From NCBI RefSeq assembly GCF_000187895.1, contig NZ_DS990132.1, forward strand, positions 84,377-148,376: a stretch of 64,000 bases of DNA. The letters are read 5' to 3'. Position 1 is the first letter of the stretch, and each line of letters opens with the position of its first letter. The DNA comes from Phocaeicola plebeius DSM 17135 (lineage in GTDB: Bacteria; Bacteroidota; Bacteroidia; Bacteroidales; Bacteroidaceae). Position numbers and translations under genes: made by a program. Under the pieces are notes generated by a model, which saw only the letters and a program-made list of their open reading frames with translations, was not told the DNA's origin and did not search any database. Positions 34,246-42,775 of this stretch are shown in pieces.

Positions 34246-34770
34246 ATGGAAAATGATTTTTTGAAAGTAATTGAAACACGCCGTAGCTGCCGCAAGTATA
34301 AACCGGAGCAGATTACGGATGAAGAGTTGAAAGCCGTACTCGAAGCCGGTACTTATGCGCCGACCTCACGCGGTATGCAGTCGCCCTACATTGTGGCTGT
34401 ACAGAAGAAAGAAGTGCTTGCCCGGCTGGCAAAAATGAATGCCGAGATTATGGGAGTGACTTCGAATCCTTATTACGATGCACCTACCTACGTGCTGGTG
34501 TTTGCGCCCTCGCTGGCCAACAACCCGGTGCAGGACGGAAGTTGCGTACTGGAAAATATGATGCTGGCCGCTCATGCGCTGGGACTGGGCAGCTGCTGGA
34601 TTCACCGCGAACGGGAAATGTTTGCTACGGAAGAAGGCAAGCAGCTGATGGAAGAGTGGGGGCTTCCGGAAGGATTGATGGGAATCGGTGCCCTTTCTTT
34701 GGGTTATCCTGACGGAGAGCCGGCTCCGGCAAAACCCCGCAAACCGGAATATTTCCGGGTAATAAAATAA
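34246..34770 (+). CDS. Nitroreductase family FMN protein
   Basis: A 174-residue protein of nitroreductase size. The FMN-binding N-terminal motif is present (ETRRSCRKYKPEQITDEELKA), followed by PTSRGMQSPYIVAV and a later GLGSCWIHRE strand and helix; the C-terminal YPDGEPAPAKPRKPEYF is the usual tail. Such enzymes use NAD(P)H to reduce nitro compounds or quinones; the physiological substrate is not deducible. It follows the amidase-like gene by 52 bases and may be co-transcribed or have its own promoter; inverted repeats follow. Confidence 0.9.
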   Translation: MENDFLKVIETRRSCRKYKPEQITDEELKAVLEAGTYAPTSRGMQSPYIVAVQKKEVLARLAKMNAEIMGVTSNPYYDAPTYVLVFAPSLANNPVQDGSCVLENMMLAAHALGLGSCWIHREREMFATEEGKQLMEEWGLPEGLMGIGALSLGYPDGEPAPAKPRKPEYFRVIK

Positions 34771-34947
34771 GGCATAAAAAAACGCAAGGACGTTTCACTC
34801 AAAATGTTCTTGCGTTTGCTTTTAAACGCCTTTGCGTTTTCCTTGAAACGTCCTTACGTTTTGTTTCAAACATCGAAGCGTTTTGGACGAAACGCAAAGG
34901 TCTTCAGATTTCTGTATGTTTTCTATATATTTCTGCTTTAGAATATA
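34771..34947. repeat. Nested inverted repeats in the nitroreductase 3' region
   Basis: No gene is seen. AACGCAAGGACGTTT (34781-34795) is matched by AAACGTCCTTACGTT (34846-34860; 14 of 15), and CCTTTGCGTTT (34829-34839) by AAACGCAAAGG (34890-34900, exact). AACGCAAG also pairs with CTTGCGTT at 34809-34816, which gives a first terminator-like stem. The arrangement allows several alternative foldings and could end transcription from both sides. Confidence 0.6.
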
Positions 34948-35598
34948 TTAGAATTCATTGCTAGTCTTTTTATAAGTGATTCCATCTATGATGACTCCTT
35001 GTGTTCCATTGGCGAATACAACTGTCGGAGTTTCTAACTTATTTTGTACTACACCATCCATGTCTACCACTTCATCAAAAAACAAATACCATCCCATTTG
35101 TTTTCCTTTATAATAAAATTCAGAAGTGAACATTCGTCCGGTTGTAGAAGCTGTGGTTTGTGAAACTATGGCATAAACCACATCCTTTGTTTGTTTTTGA
35201 TAAAAACCATAGGAAGTTCTTCTTTCACCGCCAGGTATATTTTCTTGTCTTTGATACACAAATTGAGGACAATCATTGGATTCTACCAATCCTTTATCGG
35301 TTCTCGCAATTTGATTTCCGGCAGAAACACGTCCTACTGTAGTAGAAATAAAGGCGGTGTTTCCAGTTTTTACATCTTTGACTTCATACCAGGAACCTTG
35401 TTGCGAAACGAATTCATACATTGCTCCGCTGGACGCTTTTTCTAACACCGTTGATGAAGCCTGTGGAGCTTGACGGACATTTACGTTTTGTTTGGTGATA
35501 ACCACTACTTTCTCGGGTATTTTATACCCCTGTGCATTAAGTGAAAAGAAAATCCCCGGACATGCTGCAAACATGAGCGATAAAAATACATTTTTCAT
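34948..35598 (-). CDS. Secreted SH3b-domain protein
   Basis: A 216-residue protein with a signal peptide (MKNVFLSLMFAACPGIFFSLNAQ). Residues about 27-90 look like a bacterial SH3 domain: VVVITKQNVNVRQAPQASSTV, then EFVSQQGSWYEVKD and the NTAFISTTVGRV end. The rest (about 90-216) is strand-rich, with several aromatic segments and no recognised family. Bacterial SH3 domains usually bind cell-wall peptides, so an envelope role is likely. It is alone on the minus strand. Confidence 0.75.
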   Translation of the reverse strand: MKNVFLSLMFAACPGIFFSLNAQGYKIPEKVVVITKQNVNVRQAPQASSTVLEKASSGAMYEFVSQQGSWYEVKDVKTGNTAFISTTVGRVSAGNQIARTDKGLVESNDCPQFVYQRQENIPGGERRTSYGFYQKQTKDVVYAIVSQTTASTTGRMFTSEFYYKGKQMGWYLFFDEVVDMDGVVQNKLETPTVVFANGTQGVIIDGITYKKTSNEF

Positions 35599-35849
35599 AG
35601 GACTATTTGTTTTATAGTTTGACTTGTTTTTCCCCGTTTATTCTTATTTGAATACTTACATAATAAGAATGTCCTATTACAAATATACTGTTTTTTTATG
35701 ATATGAATTGAATGAGGAATGTTTTTTCTTGAAAAATGGGAGGCTTTGTGTGCAGAATGGTGTAAACAGAATTTATGGCTTATGAAATAAGATGAACTTG
35801 TTTCATAAGCCATAAATAAACATGAAGAGGTATGATTATTGAAGTTGTG

Positions 35850-38411
35850 TTACTTTATTGCCACAACTTCAAATACTTCTGCGGCTCCCTCCAGGCGAAT
35901 CTTGGTTACGTTCTTGTTGGCCAGTTCGATTCTTGCAAAAGGAGTTTCAATCATGGTTTCCGACACGACCTTACCCTTCTTGTCCAACTGGATGCACTTC
36001 AACGGGGCAGAAAGGCGGTTCATGAGCAGGGTATATGCCTTGACATTTTCCTTTACTCCGAAAGTCAGTGCTTTGGTGCTCTTGTAAGAAGTCGCCAGAT
36101 TGTTGTCGAAAGCATAGATGGCCTTGTCCAGGCTGTCCGCTTCAAGTGAGAATCCCATGTTTTCCGGACGCAGCGGGTTGACGTCGAACGAGCGGACAGA
36201 CGCATAGTTGGTGCGTTTGGAATCCAGTCGTTTCAGGCGTACATAGCGTGCCTTTTCCGGAGCTCCCTGCCAGTGGATGATGTATTGCTTGTCGAGTTCT
36301 CCGGTCAGTGCCTTCCAGGTTTTTCCGTCTGCCGAGCATTCCACGATGGCATGGTCGAAATAGTCCACATCATCCTTGGAGTTTCTTCCCTGAAGAATCG
36401 AGATTTCTGTTACGTCACGCACGTCGCGCAGGTCTACACCAATCCAGTCGTTTGCTTTCTGAGCAATTCCCGAGGTATAGAAGGTTGTTGAATCATTGTC
36501 GAGCATCAGCTTGGTTTGTACGGTATGTGCACTGCTGAAAGAACCGATACCTCTGTAGTCAGTCGGTACCTTGCCCGACAGCTTTTTCAGGTACTCGTGT
36601 GCCATATCATCCATGGCATTCTCATAGAACGGCTGAAGTTTCAGCGTACCCGATTTGTGAGCTTCATAGCTTCTCCGGTTTTCGGGAGTCATGATATTCT
36701 GTATGTATTTTTCCCAGAACAGCGCATCGTCTTTACCTGAGCGGTAGATACGTGCCAGTTCGATGGCCTGCTTGCCGCGTGTACCTAATTTACCGAACTC
36801 TGTCAGCCAGGGGCGGAGTTCGGTAATCAGGGCCGCGTTCTTGCAACTGCTTTCCAGACGTGCCGGTGCACTTTCTACTTTCTTGAATTCTTCTTCCAGT
36901 GCGTTAGCCGCTTCGTCTGTCCAGTCGGCAATACGGAAAGTCTGGGTTTCCCACGACTCATCCCGGCGGTATCCGTTTTCGGTATCACTGGAATGGATGG
37001 CAAAGGTGCGGTAGGCATCGGTTGCTTCCGGAACCAGTTCTGCCAGTCCGCGTTCCCAGTTGTCGATGGCATTGTAGTTGGCAATGTTCCAGGTATAATC
37101 GGCCACTCCGTACAAAGCCAGCTTGGAGGCTTCTCCGTGCTCCATCGGGTTGCTCACAATGCCGCAGGTTTCATTAGCTGTGAGACTGGTATCCAGTCCG
37201 TACACCGGACCTTGAAGCAGGAAGTTGCGGATGTAGTCGGTCACCGGATAGTTCCACCAGTAGTAAGCCGGACGCTTGATGCGCGAGTTGATGAAATCGA
37301 GTGTTTCGGGTGTCAGGTCGCTGCACACCACGTCGCCCGTCCAGAATACCTTGATTTCAGGGTTAAGCGTCTTTCCGTAGATGGCCAGACTACCTTTCTC
37401 GGTCGGGTTCGCCCAAAGCTTGGAGTAATCGGTAGGGCAGACCGTAAGCGGAGAAACATCGCCTTTCACCTTCACAAACTCTTCCGTCAACCGGTTGAGC
37501 AGTTCTGTCTGCTTCAGCGGGTTGGTACCCTCGCCGGAAATATCGTCAAAGAAGATGGCAAAATGGCGCACCCCTAAGTCATACATCCAGTTGAACTTGT
37601 TGATCAGGTTCTGATAATCTTCCTCGTTCCACTTGATGTCCTGTCCCGGATGGATGGCCCATACAAAATCCACGTAGTTGCGGTTGCAGGCATCTACCAG
37701 TTCCTTGATGTGTTGCGCCTCTTTCTCCGGATAAGGCAATCGCCAGTTCGGACAGCTGTGATAAGGGTCGTCTTTCGGACCGTATAAATAAGAATTCATC
37801 TTGAACTTTCCGTAGAAGTCAATGAGCGACAGGCGTACCTCGTGCGACCACGGAGTGCCGTAGAAGCCTTCCACTACTCCACGGTTAGGCAGGTCGGGAT
37901 AATCGTTTATTTCTACAAAGGGAAGAGCACTGCCGGAAGAAACCGGGCTTTCCACCAGTTGCTTCAAGGTTTGTATGCCGTAAAAAGCACCTCGTTCGTC
38001 GAATCCCGTGATGGTGATTCCTTTCTCATTGACAACAAGGGCATAGGCACCCGACACCGCTTTTACATTGGCCTTACCGGCAACTTTCTGTCCGAAATCA
38101 ATCGTCAGTTTAACTCCTTTCTTGTTCGGGGAAAGGAAATCAAGGTACCCCGCAAATTTATCCTGCTTGTCTTTCAGGTTGATACCCTGAGAAAGGTCAC
38201 ACGTTTTTCCGGCCATCGTCACAATCTGATGAGGCTGCGGATTCAGGATAAGTCCTTTGTGGTCTACTTTTTTTCCGGGAACAGCTCGTACATCTTGTTT
38301 CTCTGAGCGTTGAGAAGACAGATCGAATGTGTCTTGTGCGTATACATTGCCGTACATCAGTGAACACACGATGCCGGCGGTTACGCATTTTACATAATGA
38401 TTCATTTTCAT
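35850..38411 (-). CDS. GH84 beta-N-acetylglucosaminidase with C-terminal discoidin-like domain
   Basis: 853 residues from the ATG at 38411 (a longer frame to 38468 lacks a credible start), with signal peptide ending near VYAQ. The hexosaminidase N-terminal domain ends before DYPDLPNRGVVEGFYGTPW, the start of the catalytic barrel. The catalytic pair is in FAIFFDDISGEGTNP (two adjacent Asp), the pattern of Bacteroides GH84, which uses substrate-assisted catalysis on N-acetylglucosaminides including O-GlcNAc. The C-terminal part (about 640-790) has an F5/8-type pattern (TDYRGIGSFSSAHTVQTKLM and VRLKRLDSKRTNYASVRSF) that would bind glycans. It is divergent from a GH20 gene. Confidence 0.92.
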   Translation of the reverse strand: MKMNHYVKCVTAGIVCSLMYGNVYAQDTFDLSSQRSEKQDVRAVPGKKVDHKGLILNPQPHQIVTMAGKTCDLSQGINLKDKQDKFAGYLDFLSPNKKGVKLTIDFGQKVAGKANVKAVSGAYALVVNEKGITITGFDERGAFYGIQTLKQLVESPVSSGSALPFVEINDYPDLPNRGVVEGFYGTPWSHEVRLSLIDFYGKFKMNSYLYGPKDDPYHSCPNWRLPYPEKEAQHIKELVDACNRNYVDFVWAIHPGQDIKWNEEDYQNLINKFNWMYDLGVRHFAIFFDDISGEGTNPLKQTELLNRLTEEFVKVKGDVSPLTVCPTDYSKLWANPTEKGSLAIYGKTLNPEIKVFWTGDVVCSDLTPETLDFINSRIKRPAYYWWNYPVTDYIRNFLLQGPVYGLDTSLTANETCGIVSNPMEHGEASKLALYGVADYTWNIANYNAIDNWERGLAELVPEATDAYRTFAIHSSDTENGYRRDESWETQTFRIADWTDEAANALEEEFKKVESAPARLESSCKNAALITELRPWLTEFGKLGTRGKQAIELARIYRSGKDDALFWEKYIQNIMTPENRRSYEAHKSGTLKLQPFYENAMDDMAHEYLKKLSGKVPTDYRGIGSFSSAHTVQTKLMLDNDSTTFYTSGIAQKANDWIGVDLRDVRDVTEISILQGRNSKDDVDYFDHAIVECSADGKTWKALTGELDKQYIIHWQGAPEKARYVRLKRLDSKRTNYASVRSFDVNPLRPENMGFSLEADSLDKAIYAFDNNLATSYKSTKALTFGVKENVKAYTLLMNRLSAPLKCIQLDKKGKVVSETMIETPFARIELANKNVTKIRLEGAAEVFEVVAIK

Positions 38412-38468
38412 GATATTGATAATTTGAGGTAAATACAAGGTATTTGCTTGATTAAAACTCTGATTCAA

Positions 38469-38676
38469 AGATACGATTTGTTTCTGATACGTGCAAACGG
38501 AAGGAGATGGGGATTTTCAGTGTCTGCGTTTTTTGTGATTGGCAGTTGCATTCTGTCAAATGTCAGATAAATGTGTGATATTAAATGTATTTAACTGCTT
38601 GTATGCACGTTCCTATTTTAATGCTATTTATTTTTGAATCAAATAATGAATTATATTGTTAACTTAAAATGAAACT
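38469..38676. promoter_or_regulatory. Divergent GH84/GH20 intergenic region
   Basis: 208 bases of AT-rich DNA between two divergent hexosaminidase genes; promoters for both must lie here. No exact -7 box with a correctly spaced -33 box could be assigned. Confidence 0.4.
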
Positions 38677-40311
38677 ATGAAACTGAGAGATTTAAGGTGG
38701 GTATTGTTTATCCCGTTAATATGTGGGATTTTGTCTTGTTCGCAAAAAGAAGTTACACTTGGAGATTTGGAAGTAATTCCACTTCCTAATGAAGTTTCTC
38801 AAGTGAACGACGGAACCTCTTTTGTAATCGATGAGTCGACCACAATATGTTATCCGGAAGGTAATGAGAAAATGAAGCGAAATGCAGAGTTCTTGGCTGC
38901 GTATATAAAGCAAGTTGCTGCTACCGAAGTAAGATTGGCTGCTGACGCTAAAGGTGGTGATAATACCATTGTTTTGAGCCTGGATAATACTTTATCTAAT
39001 GACGAAGGGTATGAACTAAGTGTATCCAAAGAACAGATTTCTGTGAAAGGTAAAACTGAAGCAGGAGTGTTTTATGGGATACAGACCTTGCATAAGGCAT
39101 TGCCAGTAACAGATGGAACCACACTTGCGGCCATACCTTGTGGAAGCGTAAAGGATTATCCGCGTTTTGGCTACAGAGGTTTTATGGTAGATGTAGGCCG
39201 TCACTTTTTCAGTGTTGATTATTTGAAAGAGATCATCGATATGCTTGCTTTACATAATATCAATTATTTTCACTGGCATCTTACAGAGGATCAGGGGTGG
39301 CGTATCGAAATCAAGAAATATCCGAAGCTGACGGAAATAGGTTCAAAAAGAAAGTGTACAATAAAAGATTGGGAAACAAAAGAACTTGACAGTATCCCTG
39401 TAAGCGGATATTATACTCAGGAAGAAGCCAAAGAAATTGTCAGATATGCCGCCGAACGGTATATTACCGTTATTCCGGAAATAGATATGCCGGGCCACAT
39501 GCTGGCTGCTTTGGCATCTTATCCGGAACTGGGATGTACGGGTGGCCCTTATGAGGTAGCAACAACTTTTGGGGTTTTTAGAAATGTGTTGTGTGGAGGA
39601 AATGAAAAGACGTTACAGTTCGCAAAAGATGTGATTAATGAGATAATGGATATATTTCCTTCTCCCTATATTCATATAGGTGGAGATGAATGTCCTAAAT
39701 ACCACTGGAAAACTTGTGCCAAATGTCAGAAGAAAATCAGGGAATTAGGATTAAAGGCCTCAAAAGAACATACGAAGGAAAATCAGCTTCAGGCCTGGTT
39801 TATGGGTGAAGTGGAAAAAGAAATCCACAAACGAGGCAGAGAAATGATGGCATGGAATGAAATTTTGGCAGGGAACCCGGCAAAGTCGACTATTGTCATG
39901 GCTTGGACTACACCGGAAGCACGTTTGAAGTCAATAGAAAGCGGATATAGAACTATAGCCTGTCCGATATCGAATCTGTATTTTAGTAATCCTAAATATA
40001 ATAAATTAAAGGGGTTGAGTAGTATAGAGAGAGTATATTCATTTGAACCGGTTCCTGAAGAAGCTACCTCAGAGCAGAAAAAGAACCTGTTTGGAGCACA
40101 GGCTTGCATCTGGACAGAATGGACTAAGGATAGTGTGAAGATGGAATGGCAGATGATGCCTCGTATTGCCGCTTTGGCTGAAATTCAATGGACTGAGCCT
40201 GCAAATAAAAATATCCAAGATTTCTTGAAGCGATTGAAGCATCAGTTGGACATATACGAGTTATATGGATATAACTATAAAGAGGATATACATGAAGCGT
40301 TGGATAAATAG
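38677..40311 (+). CDS. GH20 beta-N-acetylhexosaminidase, lipoprotein
   Basis: A 544-residue enzyme with a lipoprotein-type signal (LICGILSCSQKE, Cys near residue 21), so it is probably anchored to the outer membrane or periplasmic face. After an N-terminal hexosaminidase domain, the barrel starts near RGFMVDVGRHFF. YFHWHLTEDQGWRIEIKKYPKL is the family signature, and the catalytic Asp-Glu pair lies in IHIGGDECPK (about residue 337). The C-terminal end has ACIWTEW and MMPRIAALAEIQW. It removes terminal beta-linked GlcNAc or GalNAc. Next to GH84 it suggests foraging on host glycans such as mucin. Confidence 0.95.
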   Translation: MKLRDLRWVLFIPLICGILSCSQKEVTLGDLEVIPLPNEVSQVNDGTSFVIDESTTICYPEGNEKMKRNAEFLAAYIKQVAATEVRLAADAKGGDNTIVLSLDNTLSNDEGYELSVSKEQISVKGKTEAGVFYGIQTLHKALPVTDGTTLAAIPCGSVKDYPRFGYRGFMVDVGRHFFSVDYLKEIIDMLALHNINYFHWHLTEDQGWRIEIKKYPKLTEIGSKRKCTIKDWETKELDSIPVSGYYTQEEAKEIVRYAAERYITVIPEIDMPGHMLAALASYPELGCTGGPYEVATTFGVFRNVLCGGNEKTLQFAKDVINEIMDIFPSPYIHIGGDECPKYHWKTCAKCQKKIRELGLKASKEHTKENQLQAWFMGEVEKEIHKRGREMMAWNEILAGNPAKSTIVMAWTTPEARLKSIESGYRTIACPISNLYFSNPKYNKLKGLSSIERVYSFEPVPEEATSEQKKNLFGAQACIWTEWTKDSVKMEWQMMPRIAALAEIQWTEPANKNIQDFLKRLKHQLDIYELYGYNYKEDIHEALDK

Positions 40312-40350
40312 GTGGCTATAAGAAGGGGCTTAGTATATATGTAAAAGAAT

Positions 40351-40396
40351 AAGATGGCATGTGAAATGAAAAAACAATCGTTTCGCATGCCATCTT
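40351..40396 (+). terminator. Long hairpin terminator after the GH20 gene
   Basis: AAGATGGCATG (40351-40361) pairs with CATGCCATCTT (40386-40396), with an inner GAAA/TTTC extension and an A-rich loop, followed by GTTTTTG. It is 39 bases after the GH20 stop. Confidence 0.85.
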
Positions 40397-40540
40397 GTTT
40401 TTGTTGTATGAAACTTCAAATCAAATTTGTTAGAGTTTGTTTTATAGGATTTTGGGGTTGAAAAATAAAACACCCAACTTTACATCGTAATGTGTAAAGT
40501 TGGGTGTAATCTTTTAAATTTACTGATTTTCAGTATTTTG

Positions 40541-40625
40541 CGGAGAGACAGGGATTCGAACCCCGGGTACCTCGCGGTACAACGGTTTTCAAGACCGCCG
40601 CAATCGACCACTCTGCCACCTCTCC
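40541..40625 (-). tRNA. tRNA-Ser (UGA anticodon)
   Basis: On the minus strand the sequence begins GGAGAGGTGGCAGAGTGGTC and folds as a class II tRNA: acceptor GGAGAG, D-arm with GTGGTC, anticodon loop CTTGAAA (anticodon TGA, plus-strand positions 40589-40591), long variable arm (CCGCGAGG region), T-arm with GGGGTTCGAATCCCT, and G as discriminator base. CCA is not encoded. Length 85. Class II form and G73 agree with tRNA-Ser. Confidence 0.95.
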
Positions 40626-41043
40626 AAAACTCTTCGTGAGAGTTGCCTTGTTTTTCAAAGGCGGTGCAAAGGTAGGGATTATTTTTTACTTTGCAAATAT
40701 TTCTGAATATTTTTTCTCTTTTCTCCTGGTCTTTCCGTCTTATTCCCGAATAAAGCGCTGTACTGAATATTTGCATATTTAAAGTAAACGCAGCAAGAAA
40801 AAGCAAGGTTGATGATAATACAGCAAGAATGCAGTCTATTAAGCAGTTAGGTGTTTAACTCATAATACTGCATAAGCTGAAAAAGGAGATCCGCTAAAAA
40901 CAGCGAAAGACTTCAGTTCCCATATCGTTACTGATATAACGGGAATAAGAAACGGCACAACGGGTTCTATTTCAGTAATTTGCACAGTTTTTCATACCTG
41001 AGGACAACTCGCTTGATATTAACTTTGTAACGATCAAAAAAGT
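40626..41043. other. Non-coding DNA between tRNA-Ser and the integrase
   Basis: No gene is seen. A -7-like box TAACTTTG lies at 41020-41027, 17 bases before the integrase ATG, without a convincing -33 box. The left boundary of the integrated element should be here but I cannot locate a repeat that fixes it. Confidence 0.5.
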
Positions 41044-42225
41044 ATGAAAACGAGTATGAGCAGATCGACTTTCAAAATCCTCTTCTACGTGAAGAAGGGC
41101 AGCGAGAGAGCCAACGGCTATCTCCCCCTGATGTGCCGTCTTACGGTGGACGGTGAAATCAAGCAGTTCAGTTGTAAACTGGACGTACCTCCGAAACTTT
41201 GGGACGTGAAAACGGCACGTGCTACGGGCAAGAGCGCCGAGGCGCAGAAAATCAATGCGGAGGTTGACCGGATACGCGTGGACGTGAACCGCCGTTACCA
41301 GGAACTGATGCAGTCCGACGGCTATGTCACCGCCGCCAGGCTGAGGGACGCCTGCCTCGGGCTGGGCGTGAAACGCGAGACGCTGTTGAAACTCTTCGAG
41401 CAGCACAACGAGGAGTTCATCAAGAAAGTGGGACACAGCCGCGTGCAGGGAACATACAACCGCTACCGTACCATATACAGGCACCTTTGCGAGTTCGTCC
41501 CGAAAGTGTACCGCCGTGACGACATTCCCCTGAAGGAACTCAACCTGACGTTCATCAACAACTTCGAGTATTTCCTGCGTACGGAGAAGAAATGCCGCAC
41601 CAATACCGTATGGGGTTACATGATCGGGCTCAAGCACGTCATCTCCATCGCCCGCAACAGCGGTGCGCTTCCCTTCAACCCCTTCGCCGGGTACATCAAC
41701 TCCCCCGAAAGCGTTGACCGGGGCTACCTAACAGAGCGTGAGATACAGACGCTGATGGAGGCCCCGGTGAAAAGCGGGACCTGCGAACTGGTACGCGACC
41801 TCTTCATCTTCTCTGTGTTCACCGGACTGGCATACGCGGACGTGAAGGCGCTGACGACCGACCGGCTCCAGACCTTCTTCGACGGCAACCTCTGGATCAT
41901 CACCCGCCGGCGCAAGACAAACACCGAGTCCAACATCCGCCTGCTGGACGTTCCCAAGCGCATCATAGAGAAGTACAAGGGGCTGTCCAAGGACGATCAT
42001 GTATTTCCGGTACCGAGCAACGGCAGATGCAACACCATATTGAAGGAACTTGGCAGGCAGTGCGGTTTCAAGATAAGGCTGACCTATCATGTTGCCCGGC
42101 ATACGAACGCCACCACCGTGCTGCTCTCGCACGGTGTGCCCATCGAGACCGTAAGCCGTCTTTTGGGGCATACGGATTTGAAAACCACCCAGATATATGC
42201 CCGTGCGCCCAGAATGGTCGCTTAA
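41044..42225 (+). CDS. Tyrosine integrase, exon 1 (split by a group II intron)
   Basis: The unspliced frame gives 393 residues. The N-terminal arm-binding part is of Bacteroidales type (KILFYVKKGSERANGYLPLM), then the core-binding domain, then the catalytic domain with TGLAYADVKAL, Lys in RRRKTNTE, HVARHTNA (HxxR), LLGHTD and the catalytic Tyr in TTQIYAR (residue 385). The true exon 1 ends at 42202; the six codons after (APRMVA) are read from the intron. After splicing to 44698-44786 the product has 415 residues and ends in a normal helical tail. Unspliced protein would keep all catalytic residues but lose the tail. Confidence 0.92.
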   Translation: MKTSMSRSTFKILFYVKKGSERANGYLPLMCRLTVDGEIKQFSCKLDVPPKLWDVKTARATGKSAEAQKINAEVDRIRVDVNRRYQELMQSDGYVTAARLRDACLGLGVKRETLLKLFEQHNEEFIKKVGHSRVQGTYNRYRTIYRHLCEFVPKVYRRDDIPLKELNLTFINNFEYFLRTEKKCRTNTVWGYMIGLKHVISIARNSGALPFNPFAGYINSPESVDRGYLTEREIQTLMEAPVKSGTCELVRDLFIFSVFTGLAYADVKALTTDRLQTFFDGNLWIITRRRKTNTESNIRLLDVPKRIIEKYKGLSKDDHVFPVPSNGRCNTILKELGRQCGFKIRLTYHVARHTNATTVLLSHGVPIETVSRLLGHTDLKTTQIYARAPRMVA

Positions 42226-42775
42226 TAAATACTTCTTTAGCAAGAAGTTAGGATTGGGTTCGATATAGTCCTATCGTCAATCAGTTTATCCAAAAGGGAA
42301 ACCCGATGGAGAGTGTAGCATACTGATTAAAGCTCCAAGTCCACTAATAGTCAGGTGGCGACTGAGGGGCAAGACGAAAAGACATACATAAGGATGAAGC
42401 CTTGATTGGTTGAATGATAGTTCAGTGGTACCAAATCTTGCAACAACGGAAGACTATTATACATACGTTGTTTCATAGTACTCTGCCTATTTTGTGCGTT
42501 AGTGCAGAGCATAAAGAACCGACTATGACACAGCCGCAATAAGCGGACAAGAACGAAAGTCGCATCCGACAGTATGTCGTGCTAATAGTTATTAAGAGAA
42601 CTAACTGGGGATTACCTAAGTCGGAACGCTGGAACAAACAGCTATAAAGAAAGCTTTTGAATATCCGATATGGTAACGGAACTTCCGTAGTAGTCTGAGC
42701 AAGGGAAAGCCTTGTACATGGCGAAGGGAAGTAGTCTGTAACTTTAATACAAACAACGGAAAACGTGAGAGACGT

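Noticed and set aside
40541..40625. tRNA-Ser as the attachment site of the integrated element
   Set aside because: The element lies on the 5' side of the tRNA, whereas integration at tRNA genes normally uses the 3' end, and no repeat of the tRNA end was seen within the window.
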